Origin: Alphaproteobacteria bacterium
GTDB taxonomy: Bacteria > Pseudomonadota > Alphaproteobacteria > Caulobacterales > Caulobacteraceae
Direction: 5' to 3'
Length of the DNA stretch: 40,990 nucleotides
NCBI GenBank assembly: GCA_018826515.1
Contig: JAHKAM010000086.1
Location: 1 to 40,990 of the forward strand
The translations under genes were made by a program, and so were the position numbers. Below the pieces are notes generated by a model. The model saw only the letters and a list, made by a program, of their open reading frames with translations. It made no database searches and was not told where the DNA came from. This document shows, piece by piece, positions 16,331 to 24,020 of the stretch; the first letter of the stretch is position 1, and each line of letters starts with the position of its first letter.

Positions 16331-18757
16331 ATGGATCACCGACTGCAGGGCCTGTTCATGCGCCTCCTGGGCGCCGGCACGGAGGACGCCGTGCAGGCGA
16401 TCCTGGACGGCGAGGGTCTGGCTGACGACGCATCGAAGTGGATTCCTTATGGCGACAACGAGTCGTTCTACGGGGTGGTTGAGAACCAGCAGGCCCATCC
16501 GGTGCCCGCCCTGGTCGAGAAGATCACCAATGGCATCGACGCGATCCTAGAGAAGAAAGTTCTCGAGGAGGGGATCGACATCAAGTCGAAGGCTGCGCCA
16601 TGCAGCGTGAAGGAGGCGCTGGACCGGTATTTTCCCAACCACCTGAACTGGGATGTCGGCGAGGCCAGGCGGAGCCAAGCCCGCGATCTCCAGATCGTCG
16701 CCAGCGGACCTGTGGGGGACACCTCCCTTCTGGTCTACGACAATGGCGTGGGCCAAGCGGCCAAGGATTTCGGCGCGACGTTCCTGTCACTCCTGAGAGG
16801 TAACAAGAACGAGGTCCATTTCGTCCAGGGCAAATACAATATGGGCGGCGCAGGCGCGATCGCCTTCTGCGGCGACCGCCGCTTCCAGCTGGTCGCCAGC
16901 AAGCGTTACGACGGATTAGAACCGCTCGGTTTCACCCTGCTGCGACGGCACCCTCCCGAACGGGCCGCCGCCGCCGGTCGCAAGAACACCTGGTACGAAT
17001 ATCTGATCTTCGACGGCGAGGTCCCGGCGATCGACGTCGGCGATCTGGACGTCGGCTTGGACGGGCGGACTTTCCAGACCGGCTCTCTCCTCAAACTCTA
17101 TTCCTATCGACTGCCGTCGGGCGCGAGGTCGGTCATTTCACGCGACCTCAACGTCAGTCTGAACGAGTTCCTGTTCGAACCGGCCCTGCCGTTCCTGACG
17201 GTCGACACCGAAGAGCGCTATCCCCGCAACCGCGCCCTGACGACCATCGTCCACGGCCTCAAGCGCCGTCTGGACGTCGATGCCCAGACGGTGGAGACCC
17301 GCTTCTCCATGGCGTCGACGACCCCGGACTTCGGGGAGTTGGGCGTGACAGTCTATGTGTTCAAGGCCCGGTCCCGGGGGGAGGGAGTGAAGGAGACCAG
17401 GGCCTATATCCAGAGGGAGTATTTCAAGAACGACATGACCGTCCTCTTTTCCCTGAACGGTCAGGTCCATGGCAGTTACACCTCCGAATTCATCACACGG
17501 GCGCTGAAGATGCCCCTGCTGAAGGACTATCTCCTCATCCACGTGGACTGTTCCAAACTCCATCCGTGGGTCCGAAACGAGATGTTCATGGCATCGCGTG
17601 ACCGCCTGAAGGCGGGCGACAAGGCGGACGCCATCCGCAAGCATCTGCGGGACATGCTGGCTGTCAGCGAGCTCGCTGAGATTTCCAAGCGCCGCAAGGC
17701 CAGCTTGAGCATGGACGGTCAGGACACCAGCCAGATGCTTCGGCAGCTGAGCCGGAACCTGGCCATCAACGCCACGCTCAGCAGCATGCTGCGACAGACC
17801 TTCGACCTGCCGGATCGGCCGGCGGGCGCGGCGGACAAGCCACGCGAGGAGAAGGGACCGCCCCGGGCGCCGCGCGATGCGCCACCCTTCAATCCCCAGC
17901 GGTATCCTTCGGTGTTCCGCGTGCGCGGCGGGGACAACCAGGAGGGCGGGCTCCGGCTTTTCAGGCTGCCGCTCGGCGGCAGCCGGACGATCTCGTTCGC
18001 GACCGATGTGGAGAACGATTATTTCGACCGGACCGACGATCCCGGCGATCTCAAGTTGGCGATCATGGCGCCCCAAGCGACGTCGACCGGGGGCGACAAG
18101 CCCGCCAGCCCCTCTGCCGAGGGCGATCTGCTCAGCGTGACGCGGTCAAGTCCGACAGAGGGGGCGATCAAGGTCGGGTTGCGCGCCTCCGCCGAAGCCG
18201 CGGTGGGGGATATGGTCGAACTGAGAGCCGCCTTGTCTAGCCCCACGGGCGACTTGGCCGAGACCGTTCTGGTACGGATCACCGACCCGGAGCGGAAGCC
18301 CCCTGCCAAGGTGCCCGAGGATGAACCCCCGCTAGGCATTCCCGAGCTGGTCCTGTGTTCGCGCGAGGGAGGCGAGGGCCGTAAATCCTGGGAGGACCTG
18401 CAGGAGGCCGGCCTGGACATGAGCCATGGCGTCGTCGTCCAACCCTATGTGGAGGATGACAAGCTCGCCCGGATCTATGTCAACGTCGACAGTTCGGTGC
18501 TGAAGGACTTCAACCGGTCCGCCAAATCGGCCGAGGCGGTTGAACTGGCCGAAAAGCGCTTCGTCAGCACCGTCTATTTCCACACCCTGTTCCTGTTCGC
18601 CGCGACCAAGGCGCGCAAATATGCCCTCCAGCAGGAGAAGGGCGAAGCCGTCGAAGACGTGGAAGTGGCGGACTATGTCGCGGACCTGTTCAGCAGTTCC
18701 TACGCCCAGTTCCTGCTGAGCTTCGACACCGCGGACCTTATCGATGCCTTGGGCTGA
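16331..18757 (+). CDS. Second GHKL (Hsp90/MutL-like) ATPase of the cassette
   Basis: The predicted protein has 808 residues from ATG 16331; a TTG at 16253 would add 26, but the sequence before residue 1 is not conserved-looking. The ATP site is clear: N67 in ALVEKITNGIDAI (60-72), the metal or nucleotide loop VYDNGVGQ with D137, and the lid GKYNMGGAGAIAFCG at 167-181. A transducer-like part follows with HPWVRNEMFMASRDRLK (about 410-426) and a helical stretch SQMLRQLSRNLAINATLSSML. A linker around 500-540 is Pro/Ala/Arg-rich, then a beta-rich C-terminal half. I do not recognise a named family. No nuclease motif is seen. It closes the cassette on the same strand after a 308-bp gap. The N-terminus shares the ATPase fold with the 11839 gene but the rest is unlike it. 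Confidence 0.65.
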   Translation: MDHRLQGLFMRLLGAGTEDAVQAILDGEGLADDASKWIPYGDNESFYGVVENQQAHPVPALVEKITNGIDAILEKKVLEEGIDIKSKAAPCSVKEALDRYFPNHLNWDVGEARRSQARDLQIVASGPVGDTSLLVYDNGVGQAAKDFGATFLSLLRGNKNEVHFVQGKYNMGGAGAIAFCGDRRFQLVASKRYDGLEPLGFTLLRRHPPERAAAAGRKNTWYEYLIFDGEVPAIDVGDLDVGLDGRTFQTGSLLKLYSYRLPSGARSVISRDLNVSLNEFLFEPALPFLTVDTEERYPRNRALTTIVHGLKRRLDVDAQTVETRFSMASTTPDFGELGVTVYVFKARSRGEGVKETRAYIQREYFKNDMTVLFSLNGQVHGSYTSEFITRALKMPLLKDYLLIHVDCSKLHPWVRNEMFMASRDRLKAGDKADAIRKHLRDMLAVSELAEISKRRKASLSMDGQDTSQMLRQLSRNLAINATLSSMLRQTFDLPDRPAGAADKPREEKGPPRAPRDAPPFNPQRYPSVFRVRGGDNQEGGLRLFRLPLGGSRTISFATDVENDYFDRTDDPGDLKLAIMAPQATSTGGDKPASPSAEGDLLSVTRSSPTEGAIKVGLRASAEAAVGDMVELRAALSSPTGDLAETVLVRITDPERKPPAKVPEDEPPLGIPELVLCSREGGEGRKSWEDLQEAGLDMSHGVVVQPYVEDDKLARIYVNVDSSVLKDFNRSAKSAEAVELAEKRFVSTVYFHTLFLFAATKARKYALQQEKGEAVEDVEVADYVADLFSSSYAQFLLSFDTADLIDALG

Positions 18758-18874
18758 GACGCCTTATCGACGGCTTATGGGTCTGCTGTTAGGTCGGAAG
18801 TCGAAGTCCGATCTTGGCGGTCAGTAGCTTCGGCAATTGGAAGGAAGCAGTTGCGCAGCCTCTAGGACGTCTTG

Positions 18875-19099
18875 TCATCTCTTCGGTAGCGCGTGAGATT
18901 CAAGAAGACGCGACGGGGCTACACCAAGCGCCTCGGCTAATCGGCCGAGCGCGCGCACAGACGGATTCCGAGTGCCACGTTCGAGATCGCTCAAATAACT
19001 GCGCTTCATGCCGGCTCTAAAAGCCAACTCTTCTTGCGACAGTTCTGCACGATCTCGAAGCGCTCGCACGTTCTTCCCGAAGAGGGCGACGACGTCCAT
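18875..19099 (-). CDS. Small XRE-family transcriptional regulator, copy 1
   Basis: The predicted protein has 74 residues, essentially one HTH_3 domain: GKNVRALRDRAELSQEELAF then RAGMKRSYLSDLERGTRNPS, where the second helix carries the usual recognition residues. It is about 78% identical to the product of the gene starting at 19394 (about 52 of 67 aligned residues), so the two are a recent tandem duplicate. Upstream, at the same distance, both have the 12-bp motif CGTGTCATTTTC. It sits between the end of the phosphorothioation cassette and the lasso cluster, reading toward the cassette end. It may regulate itself and either neighbour; nothing decides which. Codon use is less GC-biased at third positions than in the neighbours. 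Confidence 0.85.
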   Translation of the reverse strand: MDVVALFGKNVRALRDRAELSQEELAFRAGMKRSYLSDLERGTRNPSVRALGRLAEALGVAPSRLLESHALPKR

Positions 19100-19143
19100 G
19101 CGAACAGATGGCCCAAGCCTAGGTTCGGACGCCGCCCACCAAT

Positions 19144-19155
19144 CGTGTCATTTTC
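19144..19155. promoter_or_regulatory. Shared motif CGTGTCATTTTC upstream of XRE copy 1
   Basis: A 12-bp identical sequence occurs here and at 19439-19450, each ending 45 bases before the ATG of its XRE gene. The two copies are otherwise diverged around it, which suggests a kept operator or promoter element. Confidence 0.5.
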
Positions 19156-19187
19156 ACACACGTTCAATGCGATGAACCCACCAGACT

Positions 19188-19394
19188 TTAGTTTTGAAGC
19201 AAGCGACTTGGAGGCACGCCAAGAGCATCTGCGATGCGCCCGAGAGCGCGGACCGTGGGGTTTCGCGTGCCGCGTTCTAGATCGCTTAGGTAGCTCCGCT
19301 TAAGTCCTGCGCGAAATGCCACCTCCTCTTGGGAGAGGCCGATCTCTGTTCGGATCGCTCGCACGTTTTTCCCAAGCTGGGCGATAACGTCCAT
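19188..19394 (-). CDS. Small XRE-family transcriptional regulator, copy 2
   Basis: The predicted protein has 68 residues from the ATG at 19394 (a GTG at 19400 adds two). Single HTH domain: GKNVRAIRTEIGLSQEEVAF, RAGLKRSYLSDLERGTRNPT, RALGRIADALGVPPSRLLQN. Tandem paralogue of the copy ending at 18875, with most differences conservative (V/I, L/I, M/L, S/T, E/D). Its promoter region overlaps the start region of the divergent sigma-factor gene at 19494, so it may control that gene. The two copies share an upstream motif 45 bases before their start codons. Confidence 0.85.
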   Translation of the reverse strand: MDVIAQLGKNVRAIRTEIGLSQEEVAFRAGLKRSYLSDLERGTRNPTVRALGRIADALGVPPSRLLQN

Positions 19395-19438
19395 CGCCAC
19401 AGTAGGGTGCGATTGCGCGATAGGCGCTGTCCCCTAAA

Positions 19439-19450
19439 CGTGTCATTTTC
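19439..19450. promoter_or_regulatory. Shared motif CGTGTCATTTTC upstream of XRE copy 2 and the sigma-factor gene
   Basis: Identical to the site at 19144-19155 and at the same 45-base distance from its XRE start codon. It also lies 44 bases before the plus-strand sigma-factor start, so a bound XRE protein could repress both directions. Confidence 0.5.
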
Positions 19451-19493
19451 GATGTTTCAGGTGATTTGTCGATCCATTGGAGAGTGCGCGGTC

Positions 19494-19997
19494 GTGTCGG
19501 AGGGCCTCGAGCAAATGGAGGGGGAGGGCCAAGCGTCACTTTCCGAGCTCTACAAACGGTACGCCGCATGGTTCAGGGCTCGTCTGGTCCGGCGCTACGG
19601 CGCACAGGATGCGGAAGACCTTCTTCAAGAGACCTGGCTTCGGCTCACCCCATATCGGGAGGCCCGCGAGATACAGCACCCTCAGGCCCTTCTGATGCGC
19701 ATCGCCACCAACCTAGCGGCGGATATGAGCGCTCGGCAGTTTCACCGCACGCGCCATGCCTCGGAGATCAGTCAATCACACGGCTGGGGATGTGAGTTAC
19801 CCGCCCAGGCCGATGAAGTGCTGGCGAAGCAGCTCGTCCTCGGCTTACCAGTGCCCCTTCGCGATGTCTTTGTGCTATCCCGGTTCGGCGGTCTGACGAA
19901 CAGCCAGATCGGCGAGCAGCTCGGGATTTCTCCCAAAACCGTTGAGTGGCGCATGACCAAGGCCCTGGCTCACTGCGCAGCCCAGCTTCGGCGCTAG
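19494..19997 (+). CDS. FecI-type ECF sigma factor of the lasso-peptide cluster
   Basis: The predicted protein has 167 residues from GTG 19494 behind GGAGAG (19479-19484); ATG 19515, also with a GGAGG site, would give 160, and ATG 19452 would give 181. Region 2 is visible (LSELYKRYAAWFRARLVRRYGAQDAEDLLQETWLRL) and region 4 near the end (PLRDVFVLSRFGGLTNSQIGEQLGISPKTVEWRMTKALAHC). It should direct RNA polymerase to promoters of its own cluster after a signal relayed by the FecR-like protein. The FecR-like start lies right after its stop and the TonB receptor follows, the standard FecI-FecR-receptor order. The set is a frequent companion of proteobacterial lasso-peptide genes with isopeptidase. 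Confidence 0.85.
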   Translation: MSEGLEQMEGEGQASLSELYKRYAAWFRARLVRRYGAQDAEDLLQETWLRLTPYREAREIQHPQALLMRIATNLAADMSARQFHRTRHASEISQSHGWGCELPAQADEVLAKQLVLGLPVPLRDVFVLSRFGGLTNSQIGEQLGISPKTVEWRMTKALAHCAAQLRR

Positions 19998-20011
19998 AGA
20001 TGGGGCGCATC

Positions 20012-20992
20012 ATGACCAACCCGACCGTCCGGGTTGAAACCGCTGAGACCGAGGCGGCCGCCTGGCACGTCCGGCTGGGCGTGCGGAACGTCAGTACCGC
20101 CACGATCGAAGAATTCTTTACCTGGCGGGCGGAGCCGGCGAACGCGGAGGCGTATCGGCGCGTCGAGAAGATCTGGGCGGATGCCGGCAAGCTGGCGGAC
20201 GACCCCGAAATCGGCCGGGCGCTCGAGGCGGCGATGTCGCGCAAGGCGGGCGCGGCCTCGTCCCGAGGTGTGCCGCGGACCCTGCTGGGCTTGGCCGCGG
20301 TCGGCGCGGCGGCGGCCTTGGCGATCGGCGCCTGGGCCTGGCAGCAGAGCCGGACTGTCTTCGCCACCGGCGTGGGAGAGCAGCGCCTGGTCCAGCTGGC
20401 GGACGGGTCATCGATCCGGCTGGATACGGCGACGCGGATCAGGGTCCGCTTCGCGGACGAACGTCGGCTGGTGAATCTGGAGCGCGGCCAGGCGCTCTTC
20501 ACCGTGGCGCATGACCGGACGCGGCCGTTCATCGTCGAAGCGGGCGGGACGCAGGTGACGGCGGTCGGCACGGTGTTCGACGTGCGCCGGGACGGAGCGA
20601 CGGTGCGCGTGACCCTGGTGTCTGGAGCGGTCGATGTGACGCCGGAAGGCGAGGGGAGGGCGGTGCGGCGGATGGCGGCCGGCGAGCAAACCCGCGTCAG
20701 CTCCAATGGGCTCGACACCGAGGCCGCCGACGTGGAGGCCGAAACCAGCTGGACGGACGGACGGATCGTGTTCCGTGACACGCCGCTGCGCCAGGCCGTA
20801 GCGGAGGTGAACCGGTATTTGACGGCGAAGATCGACCTGGACGCCGCGTCACTGGACGCGGTCCCGGTCAACGGGGTGTTCAGAACCGGGGATCGCGACG
20901 CCTTCGTCTCCACGGCCTCGCAGGCGTTCGGACTTGAAGTCTCTCCGGGTCCGGATGGAACCGTCCGCCTGTCAGAGCGAAAAAATAATTGA
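20012..20992 (+). CDS. FecR-type anti-sigma regulator
   Basis: The predicted protein has 326 residues from ATG 20012 (20000 also possible). The N-terminal cytoplasmic domain (about 20-60: AWHVRLGVRNVSTATIEEFFTWRAEPANAEAYRRVEKIW) is the DUF4880/anti-sigma part. One transmembrane helix, LLGLAAVGAAAALAIGAWAW at about 89-109, follows. The FecR domain (VGEQRLVQLADGSSIRLDTATRIRVRF, then GQALFTVAHDRTRPFIVEAGGTQVTAVGTVFDVR) and a C-terminal secretin/STN-like part (FRDTPLRQAVAEVNRYL) are periplasmic. It should pass the signal from the TonB receptor to the sigma factor. It follows that gene by 14 bases. Confidence 0.9.
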   Translation: MTNPTVRVETAETEAAAWHVRLGVRNVSTATIEEFFTWRAEPANAEAYRRVEKIWADAGKLADDPEIGRALEAAMSRKAGAASSRGVPRTLLGLAAVGAAAALAIGAWAWQQSRTVFATGVGEQRLVQLADGSSIRLDTATRIRVRFADERRLVNLERGQALFTVAHDRTRPFIVEAGGTQVTAVGTVFDVRRDGATVRVTLVSGAVDVTPEGEGRAVRRMAAGEQTRVSSNGLDTEAADVEAETSWTDGRIVFRDTPLRQAVAEVNRYLTAKIDLDAASLDAVPVNGVFRTGDRDAFVSTASQAFGLEVSPGPDGTVRLSERKNN

Positions 20993-21001
20993 GAAACCTC
21001 T

Positions 21002-21062
21002 CCGGGGTTACCCGGGGTCTGAACCGTCTCTTCTCTGACGCCGCGTGGCGTCGAGGGGAGCC
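21002..21062 (+). promoter_or_regulatory. Two hairpins and ribosome site before the TonB receptor gene
   Basis: CCGGG/CCCGG (21002-21006 and 21011-21015) and GACGCC/GGCGTC (21037-21042 and 21047-21052, loop GCGT) lie in the 70-bp gap. The second ends directly against the ribosome site GAGGGGAG, so folding could limit translation of the receptor relative to the regulators. Confidence 0.4.
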
Positions 21063-24011
21063 ATGAATATGAGTCGCTCGAGTCTTCTGTCCGGCAGCGC
21101 GCTTGTCGCCTGTGTTCTCGCCGTCAGCACGACGGCGTGCGCCCAGGAGGCGCGCGAGTTCAACATCCCGGCGGGGTCGCTGCGGGATGGTCTGACCCTT
21201 TTTGCGACCCAGGCCGACCAGCAGATACTCTTCGCCGGGGACCTGGTCGCCGGACGGCGGACTGAAGGTCTGCGCGGACGGTTTACGCCCTCCGCCGCTC
21301 TGAACCGGTTGCTGACGGGATCCGGCCTGACCTGGTCGGAGACCCGTCCCGGCGTCATCTTCCTGCGCCGCGTCGCCGGGGAGCCGTCCGGGGAGGCTGT
21401 GACACAGCTGGACGAGGTGGTGGTCACCGGCACACTGTTGAAGTCCTCCGGAGACCTCGCGTCGCCGGTGGTGATTCTGGACCGGGCCGCCCTGGATCGT
21501 CTCGGCCGAGGCACGGTGGCCGAAGCGCTGACGGATCTCCCTCAGAACTACGCCGGGGCGGGAACGCCCATCGTGCAGCTTGCGAGCGCGGACCGGGGCG
21601 GATCCAACGCGGTGGTGGCGACAGGCGTCAATCTGCGGGGCCTCGGACCGGCATCGACCCTTGTCCTCGTCAATGGCCGCCGCTTGGCGGGGACCGGATT
21701 TCGGGGCGAATTCGCAGACGTTTCCGCGCTGCCGTCGGCGGCGGTCGAGCGGCTGGATGTCCTGCTCGACGGGGCCTCAGCCCTGTATGGGGCCGACGCC
21801 GTGGCGGGCGTGGTCAATGTGATCATGCGCCGCCAATTCGACGGCCATGAGACCCGGTTGCGCGCCAGCGCGGCCGAAGGCGGGGCAGAGGATCTGATCG
21901 TCTCTCACCTGGCGGGGCGTTCCTGGACAACCGGCTCGGCCTATCTGTCCTATGAATACCAGACGACCAACGCCCTGAGTTCGTTCGACCGGCCCTATAC
22001 GGCGGACGGAGATCTGCGGCCCTTCGGGGGGACGGACCGCCGCAACCTGTTCGGCTCGCCAGGCAATATCGTCGCCTTCAATCCGGCCGTCGGTGGCTTC
22101 GTCTCGCAATACGCGATCCGGCCCAATGCTTCAGGCTCCGCCCAGTCTCCGGCCGATTTCGAGGCGGGGGCCACCAACCTGACGTCGGTCTCGCTCGGGG
22201 CCGACCTCATTCCCTCCCTGGAGCGCCACAGCGTGTACGGCCGGATCCGACAGGGGCTCGGCGAGCGGATCGATCTGACGGCGGACGTGCGGTACAGCCG
22301 CCGTGCGTATGAGTTCGCCAGCCCCGCCAGCATCGGCCTGTTCACGGTAACGGCGGCCAACCCCTTTTTCGTCTCGCCGACCGGAGCGCCAGCCCACACC
22401 ATCGCCTATGCGTTTCAGGGTGATCTCGGCCAGACGCGCACGGCCGGCACGTCAGAGAGCTTTGGGCTCACCGCCGGGATCGACTGGGACCTCGGAGCCG
22501 GCTGGAGCCTGGACGGCTATCTGGCGACTGCCGGGGAAGGCGGGGAGAGCGGCATCACAGGTCGGGTGAACACCCAATTCCTCAATGAGGCCCTGGGCGC
22601 GACGCCGGACGATCCGGCCACGCCCTATCGCGCGGCGGCGGACGGCTTCTTCAATCCGTTCGGGGCGGGCGACGCCAATGGCCGCGCCGTGCTCGATTTT
22701 ATTTCCCAAGGGTTCTCAGAGGCGCGCGACCGCAGCCGGGCCAGGTCCGCCAACCTGCTCGTCGCCGGGCCGCTGTGGACGCTCCCGGGCGGAGACCTGC
22801 AACTGGCCGTGGGGGCTCAGGCCAGGCGCGAAACCTTCGAGACCCGGACGACCGCATTCGGCTCCACGGCGGCTCCCGTGACCACGGTCACGCCCGAGCA
22901 GGGGCGAACCATTCGGGCCGTCTTCGCCGAGGTCCGGGCGCCGCTCGTGGGTCCCGACAACGCCCGGCCGGGCCTGCGGCGGCTGGAGATTTCGGCGGCG
23001 GCGCGGTTCGAGGACTACAGCGACTTCGGGACGACCACCAATCCCAAGCTCGGCCTGGTCTGGTCGCCGCTGGAATCTCTGTCGCTGCGGACATCTTGGG
23101 GCACGTCTTTCCGCGCCGCCTCCCTGCCGCAAGTTTATGACGCCGCCCAAACCACGGTCACCTTCGTCCCCCGCGCGGACGGGGCGCGCGTTCTGTCGCT
23201 CTTCCGCTTTGGCGGCAATCGGGACCTCAACCCCGAAACGGCCGAGACCGTGACGGCGGGTTTCGACTATCGCCCTGCCAGGGGGGCCAGTTTCAGCGCC
23301 AACTGGTTCGACACCCGGTTTTCCGACCGGATCGCCCAGCCCGTTACCGAGAACCTGGCCGGCGTCCTGACCGACCCGTCGCTGGCCCCGTTCGTCGTCC
23401 TGGTGAATCCGGGAAGCAGCGCGTCTGACCTGGCCCTGGTCGAAAGCTTCACCAATCAACCCGATTTCGCCTTCGCCGGAGTGTTTCCGTCCACGGCCTT
23501 CGGGGCGATCATCGACGGGCGCTGGGTGAACACCGGTGCTGTGCGGGTGAGAGGCATCGACCTCTCCGGTCGCTATCCGCTCGAAGCGGCCGGTGGCCTG
23601 ATCGCCCTCGAGGGCTCGGCGTCCTACATTCTGGACTACGAAAGCCGCACGACGCCCGCGGCCGAGCCGCGCGCCCTGGCCGGGGTGGTTGGCTTTCCGG
23701 TGCGGCTGAGGTCACGCGTCGGCGCCTCATGGACTCGCGGGGACCTCGGTGTCGGTCTTCACTGGAACCATGTCGCGGCCTATGAGGACCGCGCCGGCGC
23801 GGAGATCGACGCTTGGAACACCGTCGACGCCCAGGCGAGTTGGGGCCCTGCGGCCGGTCCGCTCGAGGGCCTTCGCCTTGCGCTGACCGTGCTGAACCTG
23901 TTCGACGAGGATCCGCCGTTCTACGACGCGCCGACGGGCTTCGGCTTCGATGCGGGGCAGGCGTCCATGCTGGGCCGGACGGTCTCGCTCCAGCTGACCC
24001 GGCGCTGGTGA
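21063..24011 (+). CDS. TonB-dependent receptor with N-terminal STN signalling domain
   Basis: The predicted protein has 982 residues from ATG 21063 behind GAGGGGAG. A signal peptide (SSLLSGSALVACVLAVSTTACAQ) ends near residue 28. An STN domain follows (FNIPAGSLRDGLTLFATQADQQILF, then LRGRFTPSAALNRLLTGSGLTW), then a TonB-box-like stretch (LDEVVVTGTLLKS), a plug (DLPQNYAGAGTPIVQLAS, NLRGLGPASTLVLVNGRRL, LDGASALYGADAVAGVVNVIM) and a 22-strand barrel ending in an aromatic-bearing terminus (LQLTRRW). It should import a ligand across the outer membrane and signal to FecR. In this setting the ligand may be the lasso peptide itself or a related peptide, since the next gene encodes a lasso isopeptidase; that is inference. 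The isopeptidase start follows nine bases later. Confidence 0.9.
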   Translation: MNMSRSSLLSGSALVACVLAVSTTACAQEAREFNIPAGSLRDGLTLFATQADQQILFAGDLVAGRRTEGLRGRFTPSAALNRLLTGSGLTWSETRPGVIFLRRVAGEPSGEAVTQLDEVVVTGTLLKSSGDLASPVVILDRAALDRLGRGTVAEALTDLPQNYAGAGTPIVQLASADRGGSNAVVATGVNLRGLGPASTLVLVNGRRLAGTGFRGEFADVSALPSAAVERLDVLLDGASALYGADAVAGVVNVIMRRQFDGHETRLRASAAEGGAEDLIVSHLAGRSWTTGSAYLSYEYQTTNALSSFDRPYTADGDLRPFGGTDRRNLFGSPGNIVAFNPAVGGFVSQYAIRPNASGSAQSPADFEAGATNLTSVSLGADLIPSLERHSVYGRIRQGLGERIDLTADVRYSRRAYEFASPASIGLFTVTAANPFFVSPTGAPAHTIAYAFQGDLGQTRTAGTSESFGLTAGIDWDLGAGWSLDGYLATAGEGGESGITGRVNTQFLNEALGATPDDPATPYRAAADGFFNPFGAGDANGRAVLDFISQGFSEARDRSRARSANLLVAGPLWTLPGGDLQLAVGAQARRETFETRTTAFGSTAAPVTTVTPEQGRTIRAVFAEVRAPLVGPDNARPGLRRLEISAAARFEDYSDFGTTTNPKLGLVWSPLESLSLRTSWGTSFRAASLPQVYDAAQTTVTFVPRADGARVLSLFRFGGNRDLNPETAETVTAGFDYRPARGASFSANWFDTRFSDRIAQPVTENLAGVLTDPSLAPFVVLVNPGSSASDLALVESFTNQPDFAFAGVFPSTAFGAIIDGRWVNTGAVRVRGIDLSGRYPLEAAGGLIALEGSASYILDYESRTTPAAEPRALAGVVGFPVRLRSRVGASWTRGDLGVGLHWNHVAAYEDRAGAEIDAWNTVDAQASWGPAAGPLEGLRLALTVLNLFDEDPPFYDAPTGFGFDAGQASMLGRTVSLQLTRRW

Positions 24012-24020
24012 GGGCGAGCC

